Shown here: positions 21,589 to 31,275 of the stretch, in pieces | How the letters are laid out: each line of letters opens with the position of its first letter | Numbering within the stretch: position 1 is the stretch's first letter | DNA from: Bondarzewia mesenterica | Taxonomy: Eukaryota > Basidiomycota > Agaricomycetes > Russulales > Bondarzewiaceae | Assembly (NCBI GenBank): GCA_004802705.1 | Contig: SGPL01000368.1 | Location: 1 to 33,883 of the forward strand | Direction of reading: 5' to 3' | DNA length: 33,883 nucleotides | Made by a program: the position numbers and the translations under genes | Notes under the pieces: generated by a model | The model's database searches: none | What the model was told of the DNA's origin: nothing | The model's input: only the letters and a program-made list of their open reading frames with translations

Positions 21589-24500
21589 TCTCTCTCATGA
21601 CATTTTAATAATATTATACTCAGTCAACTCTCTAGCAATGTAGTAATTTTAAATCTCATAGATCTTTAAGCCTAATTTAAAAAAACTCAGAGTAGTAATT
21701 TATATAAATCTCTATCTAATTGTCAAAAAGAAATCTAAGCTGAATAATATAAATGAGAGATCACCTTTAATATTTATTTATTTAAAAGTCTGATAAAGTT
21801 TTAAAATAAAGTTAAAAAGAGGTAAAAATTATTCATATTGTGCAATATAATAGTTCTCTTTTAACAAGTGCTCAGAATTGTAATTTATATTTACTTTTTA
21901 GGCAAGATTTATAAACAACTAATTATTATAGTTTTATGATTATATATTTATCATATATTATGTAAAATTGCTCGATTAAACTTTTTTTTATTTAAGTTAT
22001 GCATACTCTAAAGTTAATAAATAAAAATATATAACCAAGTGCTAAAAAAAACCTTTCAAATAATTAATATAACTTCTATACTTATTAAATAAAACTTATT
22101 ATTGAGTTTACATTAAAGTGGCTATATTTATATCTTTATTGTGTTGAGCAACCTTTAATACTAACATATTGCAGTGTTATAATATATATTACGTCTTATA
22201 TAAATAAGCATCATAGATCAAATCGACCTTTAAACTATAATCATACTAAACAAAATTATATTATTATAGTCACACAAATTTTTAATGATTATATCATAAA
22301 TTACAATAAATTTGATATCTTTTCGTGTTAATAGTTAGCTATTGAATATAATTAAAAAATACAAAATAACTATTAAACTTTTGCATGTTTTTATTTGATA
22401 ATATTTTTTACAGATTACAAATTTCAACATGCTAGTAATTATTATAGTCTCTTTGAGGATCTTAAATTATAAAGATAAATAAGTAATTATACTGCCTTTT
22501 GTTTAACAGTGGTGCTTAAATATTTAACAAAAGCTAACATACTGTACTCCTCAATAGTTAAATAAAAGTGTAACTCTATCATATAAATATAAGAAGAAAA
22601 AAGTTTAGATAATAGATGGCTAAGAATAAGGAATATAAGCAATAATTCTAATAATACTCCTCCTTATCCTAAAATGACAAATTAATACCTTCTATGTCTA
22701 ACTGTATAGCCATTTTTTCTATCAATACCACAAGTTGGACAATCTATATAGCATCAGCTTACTTGCTGTCATACTATTTAAATTAATATTAATTGTTTTC
22801 AAAGTTTAAAGAGGGATAATATCAAGTTCAATGTCATCTGCCCTTTGTTAACATTAGTTTGTAAAAATAATTATAATATAATATGTTTACTCATTAGCTT
22901 CTCTCCAGTTATTTTAGCTTCTTTCTTTTGCAAGATCATTCACATCATATACTAATTACAAAAATGAGTTCAAATTTGAGTGTAGGTGAGAAAACTAATG
23001 CGTGTACTATCAATAGGTTCATCACTCTCACATGAAACATATCTCTCATTCTCTTGTTTTATAACATCAATATTAGTTGACTAACAGTGATTGTAAAGGT
23101 TAAATCAGAGTTCTCTTTATAGGAGACATATTAGAGTATATGCAAATACTTTAAAATTATGTGGCTAACATATTGCTTTTATTTATATTTGCTCAATAAA
23201 TGTTTAAATATTCTTTGTGATCTTTATTTAAATTTATTTATTGAATAATAAGATAATATAAAGCCTCTGTCGACATTGATATCACATCTTATTGTATCTA
23301 TAGTTATAGTACTTACTACTTTAAATTCTTCTGTTATTACTTATACTCTTACTTCTAATGCTATTATAATTATCAACTATTTAATATTTATATTCTTTGA
23401 TATTAAACTTTAATACTAAAGCTTAAATAGTAAAATGTATAGTATATTATAGTTTAAGAGTTCTTAAACATTCTAAATGTTATACTTAATTAACTATAGA
23501 TTTTACTTAATACTATTAGTAGAGGTTAATTAAGTAGCTTAAAGGATTAAACCCTTAAATAAAAATACAAATAATTTTTAGCCATATATATTTAATTATT
23601 TTATATAAATGTTTATGTAAATTTTACTCCTCTTTTTTTTAGCATACTCTTAATTGTTGATTTTATTTGACTATGACAGTTAATATAATACATCTTATTT
23701 TATTTAAACATTATAACAAATATTATTTCTTTCTTTTTAACTTATAACATGCTCAAAGACTGATCACTCTATTATTTAGATGTATAATAATAGTTAAATA
23801 ACTATGTTATAACTTATATATTTTATATATTACTAACATAGTATTTATAAAGATAGCTAGTTTGAAGTATGGTAGTAATGCTATTTATATTATAAATAGC
23901 TTTGTGTGCAATATTGATAAATTAGACCTTTTAAAAGAGAGAGAAGAGAATAAGAGTTTATTAATTAGTAGTAGCTAACTTTAAGAGCAAATTATAAGTG
24001 ATCAAGTATAATGTGTAATTTATTTATTAATATTTATTATAGCTCATATCATCAATAACATATAATAAGTATTGATAATAATAATATAAGTATAAGTTAG
24101 TATTTATTTAATAATAATGATGATAATAAACTTATTTTTTTATTTTATTTTGCATAAAATGATATAATATTGCTCACAGATGTCAATAAATAAATAAATA
24201 TTATGCTTAATTAAATTCAAAATAAAAAAAATGATAATTAAAAAATCAATATAAATAAACTTAAAGCAAGTACTATGTTATAGGAATTAGCAAATAAAAA
24301 TCAAATACAATTTTTTTTATAATAACTCAAACAATTAACTTGCACTGAAAAAGATTTATTTTATAAGTTTATAAGTTTACTATAATTAAAAAGATAACAA
24401 ATAGCAAAGAGCTTTTTTTATTTTATAAATAAAAAGCTATACTGACATTTCTGTCTTTAAAAGATCTTTAAAGAGAGAGTTTCAATTTGTTAATAATAGT

Positions 24501-25169
24501 AAAACATCACTATTTTATATGGTTAAAATACAATGCTTTTTCCTTTTATATTTATATATTATAGAATATGTAGGACTAGAAGCATAAAGAGCTTTTTAAA
24601 TAGAGAAGGCTTAATTGAAATAAGCAGATAAAAACTATAAAACTTCAGAGTGAATGTAAATTAAAAGTGAAAAAAAGATTAAAAAAATAATACTCAACGC
24701 TAAATTATCATTAATTCAAAGTAATTGTTATTATTCTCAAAAGAAAAAATTAAGAGTAAAAGATTAAAAGATTTTTACTTGTGGAATACATTTAAGCTAA
24801 AGCTTTAAAATAAATTAAAACACAAGGCTTCTACAATAAATAAAAAAAGAATATATAATGTGATTGTATTCATCATAAAAAGATTGACTTATATAATAGC
24901 ATTAATAATGCTATTAAAGATATCTCTAAATGTGTCTATAAAGATAGATTTCACCTAATTTAATAAAGAACTTAGTAATTTTATATTCATATTTAATAAT
25001 GCTATCAAAGAGAATAAAATAATATAAGGCATTTTGATGGCCTTTAAAGGTAATAAGAGTAAATTTTAGCTTATTATTATATTAAAAATTATTAAACATG
25101 TTAACAGAAAGTCAATGATAGTAAATATTATGATAAATAAAATATATAAGAAGTTATTTAAAAAGAATT
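21589..25169. other. very AT-rich gene desert
   Basis: No open frame of note, dense A and T runs and short TAA/TAT repeats (for example 24050-24130). This is the most AT-rich part of the window and probably fully degraded repeat DNA. Confidence 0.5.
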
Positions 25170-25770
25170 AAGACTTAACAAATAGTCTTTCAGCTACTGT
25201 CATGACTGATAAATAGTAAAATAGTATTTATAGTCATCATGAGTATTCCATCATAGCCTGATGCCCCCTTTTTTATCTAATTTTTGAATAGCTATTCTTT
25301 TTGATATATATAATAATAATTTATCAATAAAAGAGTTAAAATGTAAGTTATATTCCTTGCTATGTATCTTGAAATGTGCTGACAGATATGGATACTCTAC
25401 TCCCTTTTAAGTAAAAGCATCCTTTTTAGTATGCACTAACTACACAAGATGCATACTGATAAATATATAAATCTAGCTAATGCTTCTACATAAAATGAAG
25501 AATACTAAGCTAACTAGCATCAGCTCCTCTTTATGTCACTCAATGATATGGATATAGTCTACAATCATGATATCCCCTATGTTAATTTTATCTCCATTAT
25601 ATAAAGCTTTGACATGAGAAAATTACACACTATAAATAAAATAATTAAGCTCATATTCACATTGCCTTTTAACATGTATCAATCATCAAATAAAGTTGGT
25701 AAGTTCAGCCTTTTATGCAAAGCAGCTAATTCAACATTTATGATTCATCTTTATATAGAGTATTCATTTT
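25170..25770 (-). pseudogene. possible decayed coding region, unknown family
   Basis: On the - strand from 25581 down to about 25170, one frame reads about 140 codons with seven stops (TGA, TAG or TAA), each one transition from Trp, Arg or Gln. Legible segments include NIGDIMIVDYIHIIE, SAHFKIHSKEYNLHFNSFID and KRIAIQKLDKKGGI. A second legible stretch upstream (ELAALHKRLNLPTLFDD, about 25690-25740) lies in another frame. No family recognised. About 12 stops would be expected by chance in such AT-rich DNA, so the evidence is weak. Confidence 0.3.
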
Positions 25771-26515
25771 TAAATATAGAAGTTTATAATCTGTTTATAA
25801 AAGGTGTTTTAAAGATCAAAGAATAAAGAATGAAAAAAGCATAAAAATGAAGCAATTAAGATTTAAACTAAATAGGATACTTATTCAATGAAAAAAAAAC
25901 TTAGATAGCTTGAACAGTTTTAATTTTTACACTGCTGTATTTTATTAGCCTTTAGCAAGTGAGTAAATTTAATTTTTTGTCTAATTTAATAAAATGAGTA
26001 GGCTTTTTATATATTAAAAGGTGTACATAGATCACTTTAAAGTAAATCAATTAAATAGATATGATTGAATTGCTTATATATATATAAAGTACTTAATTTA
26101 TTACATATTAAATGCATGTGAATAATTAATATTTATTATACTGTATAATTATATTTAATAATAATTTATAGTAATTTATAGTTTGTAAATATGAATAAAA
26201 ATATCATATGCCATTTAATAAAAAATAAAAAGCTATAAAAATAGTAAGGCTTTTTTGAGCATTTTTTTATTAAAACATAAAAGCATTCCATACATGAATT
26301 ATTCTAGCTATAAAGATTTGAAGGCCTATAGTAACTTATTTATTGCTTGAGATAACTAGTAAAATTATTGAGATAGATAATACTAGAAATATTAGTAGTT
26401 CTGAATATAAAAAATGAGTGAGATGAACAAAAAATAATGTTAAGTGCATTCTACATAAAAAGCTGCAATAAGAAATAAATTGAGCCTGCAAAATACTAAT
26501 TCTTATATAGGCTAG
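25771..26515. other. AT-rich flank of the YR element
   Basis: No gene. Contains a TA run (about 26077-26088) and poly-A runs. Composition changes abruptly to more balanced sequence at about 26516. Confidence 0.5.
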
Positions 26516-26520
26516 TTAGT

Positions 26521-26590
26521 CACGTGATTAGTAAGACAAGTTGACCATTGGACAATGGAACAATGATGTAAGTCATTGGTTTAAATAAGG
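26521..26590 (+). promoter_or_regulatory. left-end promoter region of the YR element
   Basis: Contains CACGTG (26521-26526), the inverted repeat CCATTG-GA-CAATGG (26545-26558) giving CCAAT boxes on both strands, a further ATTGG (26575), and an AT-rich TTTAAATAAGG (about 26580) that could serve as a TATA element. It lies about 110-180 nt upstream of the first ATG. The role is inferred from motifs. Confidence 0.4.
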
Positions 26591-26699
26591 ACGAAGAGAC
26601 GAAAGAAAATTTTGAGCCCCTTGTATCGCATCTGCCATCTGCTCGCAAGCACTCAAAATTTTAAAAACCTTTAACAAACTTTTTATTGTCTCTCACATC

Positions 26700-27440
26700 A
26701 TGACCTCTGACAGACAACTACCTACAAGCAACAACAATTAAGTCCTAGAATGAATGCATACATTCACTCAGACCCTATCGAATGAGTCTGGTACTCAGAA
26801 TATAAATACAGTCAATTAAAGTGGCTCCCAAACTCGAACTAGAACACTGTATCATCCTACTCCTGAACAGATCAGTAGTCCAGAGCACACAGATATGAGT
26901 AGCGCTGGCAGAGGTGTGGACCCTATAGTGCCAAGTAGAACCAATAAATTTGCTAATCTATCCTCAGTGATCCAAGAAATGGTAAACTAGATGGCATTAA
27001 AAATAGCTGCTAAATTAGCATGCAAAGGCAACAGCAGTTCTAACAACATGGATGAAGGAACACCTGACAATCAAGTGCATATATGCACTCCTTCTGTGCC
27101 AGAACTTGCTAAATAAAAACTCTTCTTCTCGAAGGACAATGAAAAGCCTTCCTCATTTGACGAGCAGATCAACACGCATGACAAAGTCTTTACCCTCACA
27201 GAAAAGGGTTTTTACACTGAGCTGAACTTATTTACCAATGAGGCAGTCACTCTTCACACAGGCTTCTCTAGCATGTTTAGGAACAAGCCAGTCATCTCTA
27301 GGTGGAACAAAGACAACAGCACCCTCGTTGATATTAAAATTGACAAGATAGAATATTGCTTTTAGTTTAATGCCAAAGGAGCCAAAGGTTGCGCCAGCAA
27401 GCACAGAATAAAAAATTTGGCATTACTACTCTATGTGTAG
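26700..27440 (+). pseudogene. ORF1, gag-like protein of the YR element
   Basis: Starts at ATG 26700 and reads in frame 0 for about 245 codons. There are stops at seven places (TAA, TGA, TAG), each one transition from Gln, Arg or Trp, and no frameshift. The N-terminal third is Ser/Thr/Asn/Gln-rich and low complexity. The middle has SSFDEQINTHDKVFTL and a Trp-containing segment, VISRWNKDNSTL (about 27290). Near 27420 the next frame gives YSMCRGSDYHARSN, which looks like a decayed zinc knuckle with one Cys left. Gag-type nucleic-acid-binding and particle functions are inferred from position. It overlaps the start of the RT reading frame at 27389. Confidence 0.6.
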
Positions 27441-28036
27441 AGGCAGTGACTATCATGCCAGAAGCAATTCCTGCTCCACCACTTAAAACTGCCGGTACCC
27501 CTCTTTACAATTTTAAATTACCTTTTGACACATCACTTATTCCTAAGAACCCTGGTCTGATTATCTCTCCTCTATCATCCTCTATTCTTGATTGTATCAT
27601 AACACTTTACAACCTCAAGGCATTCAAATTCTTTCTGGATAATCTCAAGCTCAGCAATCGATACCCATACTTATTCAAATTAATCAAAAATAGGTTCTTT
27701 ATAGGGGTTGAAAACTTGTACCTTTCACATAATATCATCCCCCCATATCGACCATCAGAGGACGACATATGGATCGACTAATACCTGGAAGAAGAGATAG
27801 AATCTGGCCAAATGGATGGTCCATTCACTAAGGAGCAAATAGAGACACTTTGTAGTGGTACATTTGCAGCCTGTCTAGTTTACATTGTCGTCACCAAAGA
27901 CAATGATCACAAAATCAAGTAGAGAATCATGCACAATATCTCGTATGTCGGAGATCACGGACGCTCCGTGAATGACTTCTTAGACTTAGACGACTACCCA
28001 ACGGAATGGGGCATAGCAGCCATGGTCACTGACTAT
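27389..28036 (+). pseudogene. pol: N-terminal part of the RT ORF (exon before the intron-like interval)
   Basis: Frame 2 runs from about 27389 to 28036 with two stops only (TAA at 27779, TAG near 27919). The second half matches the lead-in of DIRS-order RTs: EEEIESGQMDGPFTKEQIE, then VNDFLDLDDYPTEWG just before the palm domain. A GTGAGT splice-donor sequence begins at 28037 directly after a codon boundary. The first part (27389-27640) is Pro-rich and overlaps ORF1. The domain order and motif placement are clear; the exact start is not. Confidence 0.8.
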
Positions 28037-28283
28037 GTGAGTATCTCATTTTGACATACATTTCTTTCGCACATCCTCAGATGTACAATCGAAATGGCAC
28101 ACCCATCTGCATCAAATTAGGGCTCAACAGAGCTCTCAACCCATGAGTAGTAGAATAGCATGAGGTGTGCAACTACATTCACGCCAGTGGGCATATGATT
28201 CATACTGAGCATTGGCTCACAGCACTGAAGGCACTTCAGATCTACATAGTTTGCAACTAATCAACACTGGTTGATGTTCGCAG
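28037..28283 (+). other. intron-like interval in the RT gene
   Basis: Begins GTGAGT at 28037 and ends TTCGCAG at 28283. Removing 247 nt joins frame 2 to frame 0 exactly at codon boundaries and brings the DYPTEWG-type motif next to the palm motif A at the spacing known for the family. A nearer acceptor (CCTCAG at 28080) would give a 44-nt intron, with a possible branch-like TTGACAT, but it leaves about 200 nt without family similarity. So it is one intron of 247 nt, two introns, or inserted sequence. Confidence 0.5.
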
Positions 28284-29500
28284 ATTGCAACTGCCCCAAC
28301 GAGCACTCAAGTGGCTATGCTTAACATTGAAAAGGCATATCGAATCATGCTAATTCATCCTCATAACAAGAAGTTTATCATTATTACACACAGAGGTATC
28401 TACTACCTCGACCACATAGCTCCTTTCAGACTCGCTACTGTTTCAGGTTTGCAAGGTAAAGTTGCAGACATTATAATGGACATTTGGAGAGGTGTCAGCA
28501 TATGGCCCTCCTTCAAATGGGTGGACGATGTCATGATTTTTTGATCACCAACAGGCTTTAAAGTCTCTATGAGTAGAGAGACCATATTCAAATATGACTA
28601 TGATTGAGAGGGCATGAAGTCTCTGATTGCCAATCTAGGTGTCTCTTAGCACATTGATAAGGGGCAGGACTTTGATTTTTCTTTCACCTACATGGGTTTC
28701 TATTGGGACATTACCAACAAGACAGTGGAATTGACCGACAGAAAGCTAATGAAGATCGTTACCAAGCTGCAGACTTTTATCGAGAAGTGCAAAGATAATC
28801 AGTGTCCCCTCAAAGATGCTTAGAGTCTCAACAGATTGCTCATTCATGCTGCATTCATATACCCAGAAGGACACTCTCATCTTACCTCCCTTTCCTCTCT
28901 CATCGCATCCTTTGACAAGTGCTCAGTCAGAAGGGCCAAAATGTGATTCGCTCAATACTACATATGGCCTGACCTACAATGGTAGTTCACTCATCTTACC
29001 ACAGGCAATCGAACTAGAAAGATCTCACCCAGGATGCTCATAGAAGACCTTGGAATATGGGTGGATGTATCGACTGACTGGAGAGTCAGCATTATATGAA
29101 AAAATTCATTCTAGGCCACATAGAAATGAGAACTTAGGTGGAACAAAGGCATCGGCTATGACATCAGTTGGGGTGAAGCCATAGCCATGGAGCTCACTAT
29201 CATCACAATAGAAGCCCAAGGTCTGAGCAACACCATGATCTTGATCAGAAGTAACAACCAAGGCATTATCGGTGTCTTTCAAAAAGGCCATAGTAAAAAA
29301 TGGATGGTTAACTAGTGTATCAGGAGGGCAGAGGTCATCAGAATGACCTCCAACTTACTTTTTGATTTTTTTTATGTCGAATCTAAGAACAATTAGGCAG
29401 ATCCTATCTCGCACGGGGTAATGATCGATAGTATCCTTCCCATCAACTTCAGCATCTTATTACTGGAGGCACTCTCTGTGCATCTTTTCTATGCATAGTC
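28284..29500 (+). pseudogene. pol: reverse transcriptase and RNase H of the YR element
   Basis: Frame 0 runs about 405 codons with no indel and about a dozen stops (TAG or TGA only). RT motif A is legible but its Asp is Asn (LNIEKAY, codon 28323-28325). The WVDD catalytic box is intact at 28518-28529. FTYMGFYWD follows, as in this family. RNase H has Asp (WVDVSTDW, codon 29064-29066), Glu (WGEAIAMEL, codon 29175-29177), the third Asp changed to Asn (RSNNQG, codon 29253-29255), and ADPISHG at the end. All these changes are G-to-A transitions. The enzyme would copy element RNA to cDNA; here it is inactive. Confidence 0.9.
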
Positions 29501-29583
29501 ATGCTTCCACATCAGTATCTACAAGTGTAGATGTATCCTTTGAGGTGGTCTCATTGAAGGTGGCATAGTCTGGCGGCCACCTA

Positions 29584-30815
29584 ATGTTACCTCCATGCTC
29601 CTCGATTGGGCAAAATGCAAAACCTAGAAAACTAAAAATGGGTGATAAATACTCAGCTTTTATCTTTAGACCTCACGTTCTCATGCATGACAGGATCGCT
29701 AAATGGATGATACCTTTTGCACTGCTACAAGCAGCCTCAGATAGAATTCTGCTGGGAGACCATGCTTTTTAACATAAGCACGATGTTATGTTTTCTCTAT
29801 TGACTGATCTACTCGTGAAGGTTACACCACTGGTCTTCTTAGGTTCACACAATACTGTGATGCCCTTCAAATCTCAAAATCTAGTCGAATGCCTATCTCA
29901 GACACCCTCCTTGCTAGATTTGCCTTAAGTAGTATGGCCAAGGTTAGCTCTGCTGACAACTGAATATCTGAACTCAGGTTCTGGCATAAGGTCAATAGAG
30001 CACTATGGCAAAGTGGCCTCCAATTAAAATGGGCACTGAAAGGAGTGGTTAATTTAGCACTAGCCTCCTCCAAGCGCCCGCCATGACCTCCTATCACTTA
30101 TGAGCACATCCTTGCACTCTTTTAAAATCTCAATTTGCTCAACACCTTCAACGCGGCAGTTTGGGTGATAGCCTCCATCACTTTTTAGTCGTGCTGCAGA
30201 CTCAGCAAGCTAACAATAATAAGATGGCATGACTTTGACCTGATAAAAAATATATCTAGGTACACTGAGTGCATGTGCAAAACAGTGAGGAATGCAGCAG
30301 TATACATTTCCTTCCACATCTTTTTTTTCAAGATAATGAGTATCGATAGTGTCGATATTATCTTGACTGACATTGCCGAAGTTACCTCGCTGATTGTAGC
30401 CTTCCAAAACCACATGACACAGAATCATGGCATCTCGTCGCTAGTTCCTCTCTTCACCTTTTGTCAAGGTGATGAATGGCTCCCTCTCACAAAACTTTAG
30501 TTCTTGGAAAGATGCAACTAAGTCTAGAAGGCATGCAACCTGGGCGACATAAAAGGAGGGCATAGTTTCTGCATAGAAGGCACTACAGAACTGTTGCTTA
30601 GAGGAATATCGTTTAATATTGTAGCAAAGCAAGGATGATGGAGGTCTGATGCATTTCTTATTTACTGGAGGAAGATCTCCTCCATCATTTCCATGTTTAT
30701 CTCTAGATGTTTCTTTGATGACAGCACAAACAGTTTGTACTCGAGCATGGACGAGTTTGTAAAGAGAGTTGAACATGATAAAGCTAGAGCCTTGCTGAAT
30801 GCTAGAAAATCATAG
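29584..30815 (+). pseudogene. tyrosine recombinase (integrase) of the YR element
   Basis: The N-terminal part (29584-29772) reads in frame 2 and is shifted to frame 0 near 29800, after which about 335 codons run to TAG 30813-30815. The SAM-like DNA-binding half includes STREGYTTGLLRFTQYCD. The catalytic half keeps the first Arg (SCCRLSKL, codon 30198-30200), the His of the HxxR motif (30561-30563) and the nucleophilic Tyr (LIYWRK, codon 30663-30665). The Arg of HxxR is Cys (codon 30570-30572, CGC-to-TGC type). This enzyme would insert circular element DNA by strand exchange, without target-site duplication. It is dead through stops and the Arg loss. Antisense open frames over it (for example 30441-30776) are shadows. 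Confidence 0.9.
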
Positions 30816-31275
30816 ATCTTACTTGTAAAATTAACTTAGAATCACGATGTCTATAAACATTCTGCAATAGTTCTAGCATGTTACAACTACAGGAGCTCAC
30901 TCTGATGGGGGTAGATCGGGTTCCCTTGGGGAACTTGAGGTAGTGAGCTTCACTCTAGGGTGGTCGCTCAGTTCTCCCAAGGGAAAAGTTCTCATATTTA
31001 GGAATTACTGAACGCTCTCTGAGCGCAAGCAGCTCATGGCCTCGGTGTCGCGTCAACCCCTGCATAGTAGGATCATTGATTACTATCGCATCTGCACGTG
31101 CTCAATTTTCCCAGCATGTGCCTCCTCCTCCATGACACTCTGAGGCCCCAACCTACATCTACAAGACATCCATTCTGAACGCTACACTAGCTCCTCACTT
31201 GCTCAAGAAATTTTCCTCTTGCGAAATAGATCACGCGAATTTAACTAGCTCTGCCTTCTGAATTGCTGCAAGGTG
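30816..31275 (+). repeat. structured 3' noncoding end of the YR element
   Basis: GC-richer than anything outside the element and little affected by AT drift. Contains nested inverted repeats: AGCTCACT (30894-30901) pairs with AGTGAGCT (30942-30949), around the small hairpin GTTCCC-TTG-GGGAAC (30920-30934). The strand 30921-30935 also pairs with 30970-30985 with one bulge. The 12-mer TATCGCATCTGC (31084-31095) is shared with the left end (26624-26635), as expected for split direct repeats of Ngaro-like elements. These are candidate recombinase or RNA-structure sites; the function is inferred. Confidence 0.55.

Larger units (their letters stand above)
26516..31275 (+). mobile_element. tyrosine-recombinase retrotransposon (DIRS order, probably Ngaro-like)
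   Basis: About 4.8 kb in this order: promoter-like left end, gag-like ORF, RT with RNase H, tyrosine recombinase, structured right end. RT plus a tyrosine recombinase and no DDE integrase defines DIRS-order elements. Only about 300 nt lie between RNase H and the recombinase, leaving no room for the adenine-methyltransferase domain of DIRS/PAT types, so Ngaro-like is preferred. GC content is visibly higher than the flanks and frames are nearly free of indels, yet about two dozen transition-type stops are present. It is therefore the youngest insertion here but dead. Ends are set by composition and are uncertain by tens of bases. Confidence 0.88.

Noticed and set aside
13947..26515. tRNA or rRNA genes in the AT-rich interval
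   Set aside because: I looked for intact B-box/T-loop type sequences and conserved rRNA segments and saw none.
29106..29291. 61-codon open frame on the - strand
   Set aside because: Antisense to the RNase H domain, which is clearly legible on the + strand.
30441..30776. 111-codon open frame on the - strand
   Set aside because: Antisense shadow of the tyrosine recombinase, whose sense frame carries the HxxR-like and Tyr motifs.
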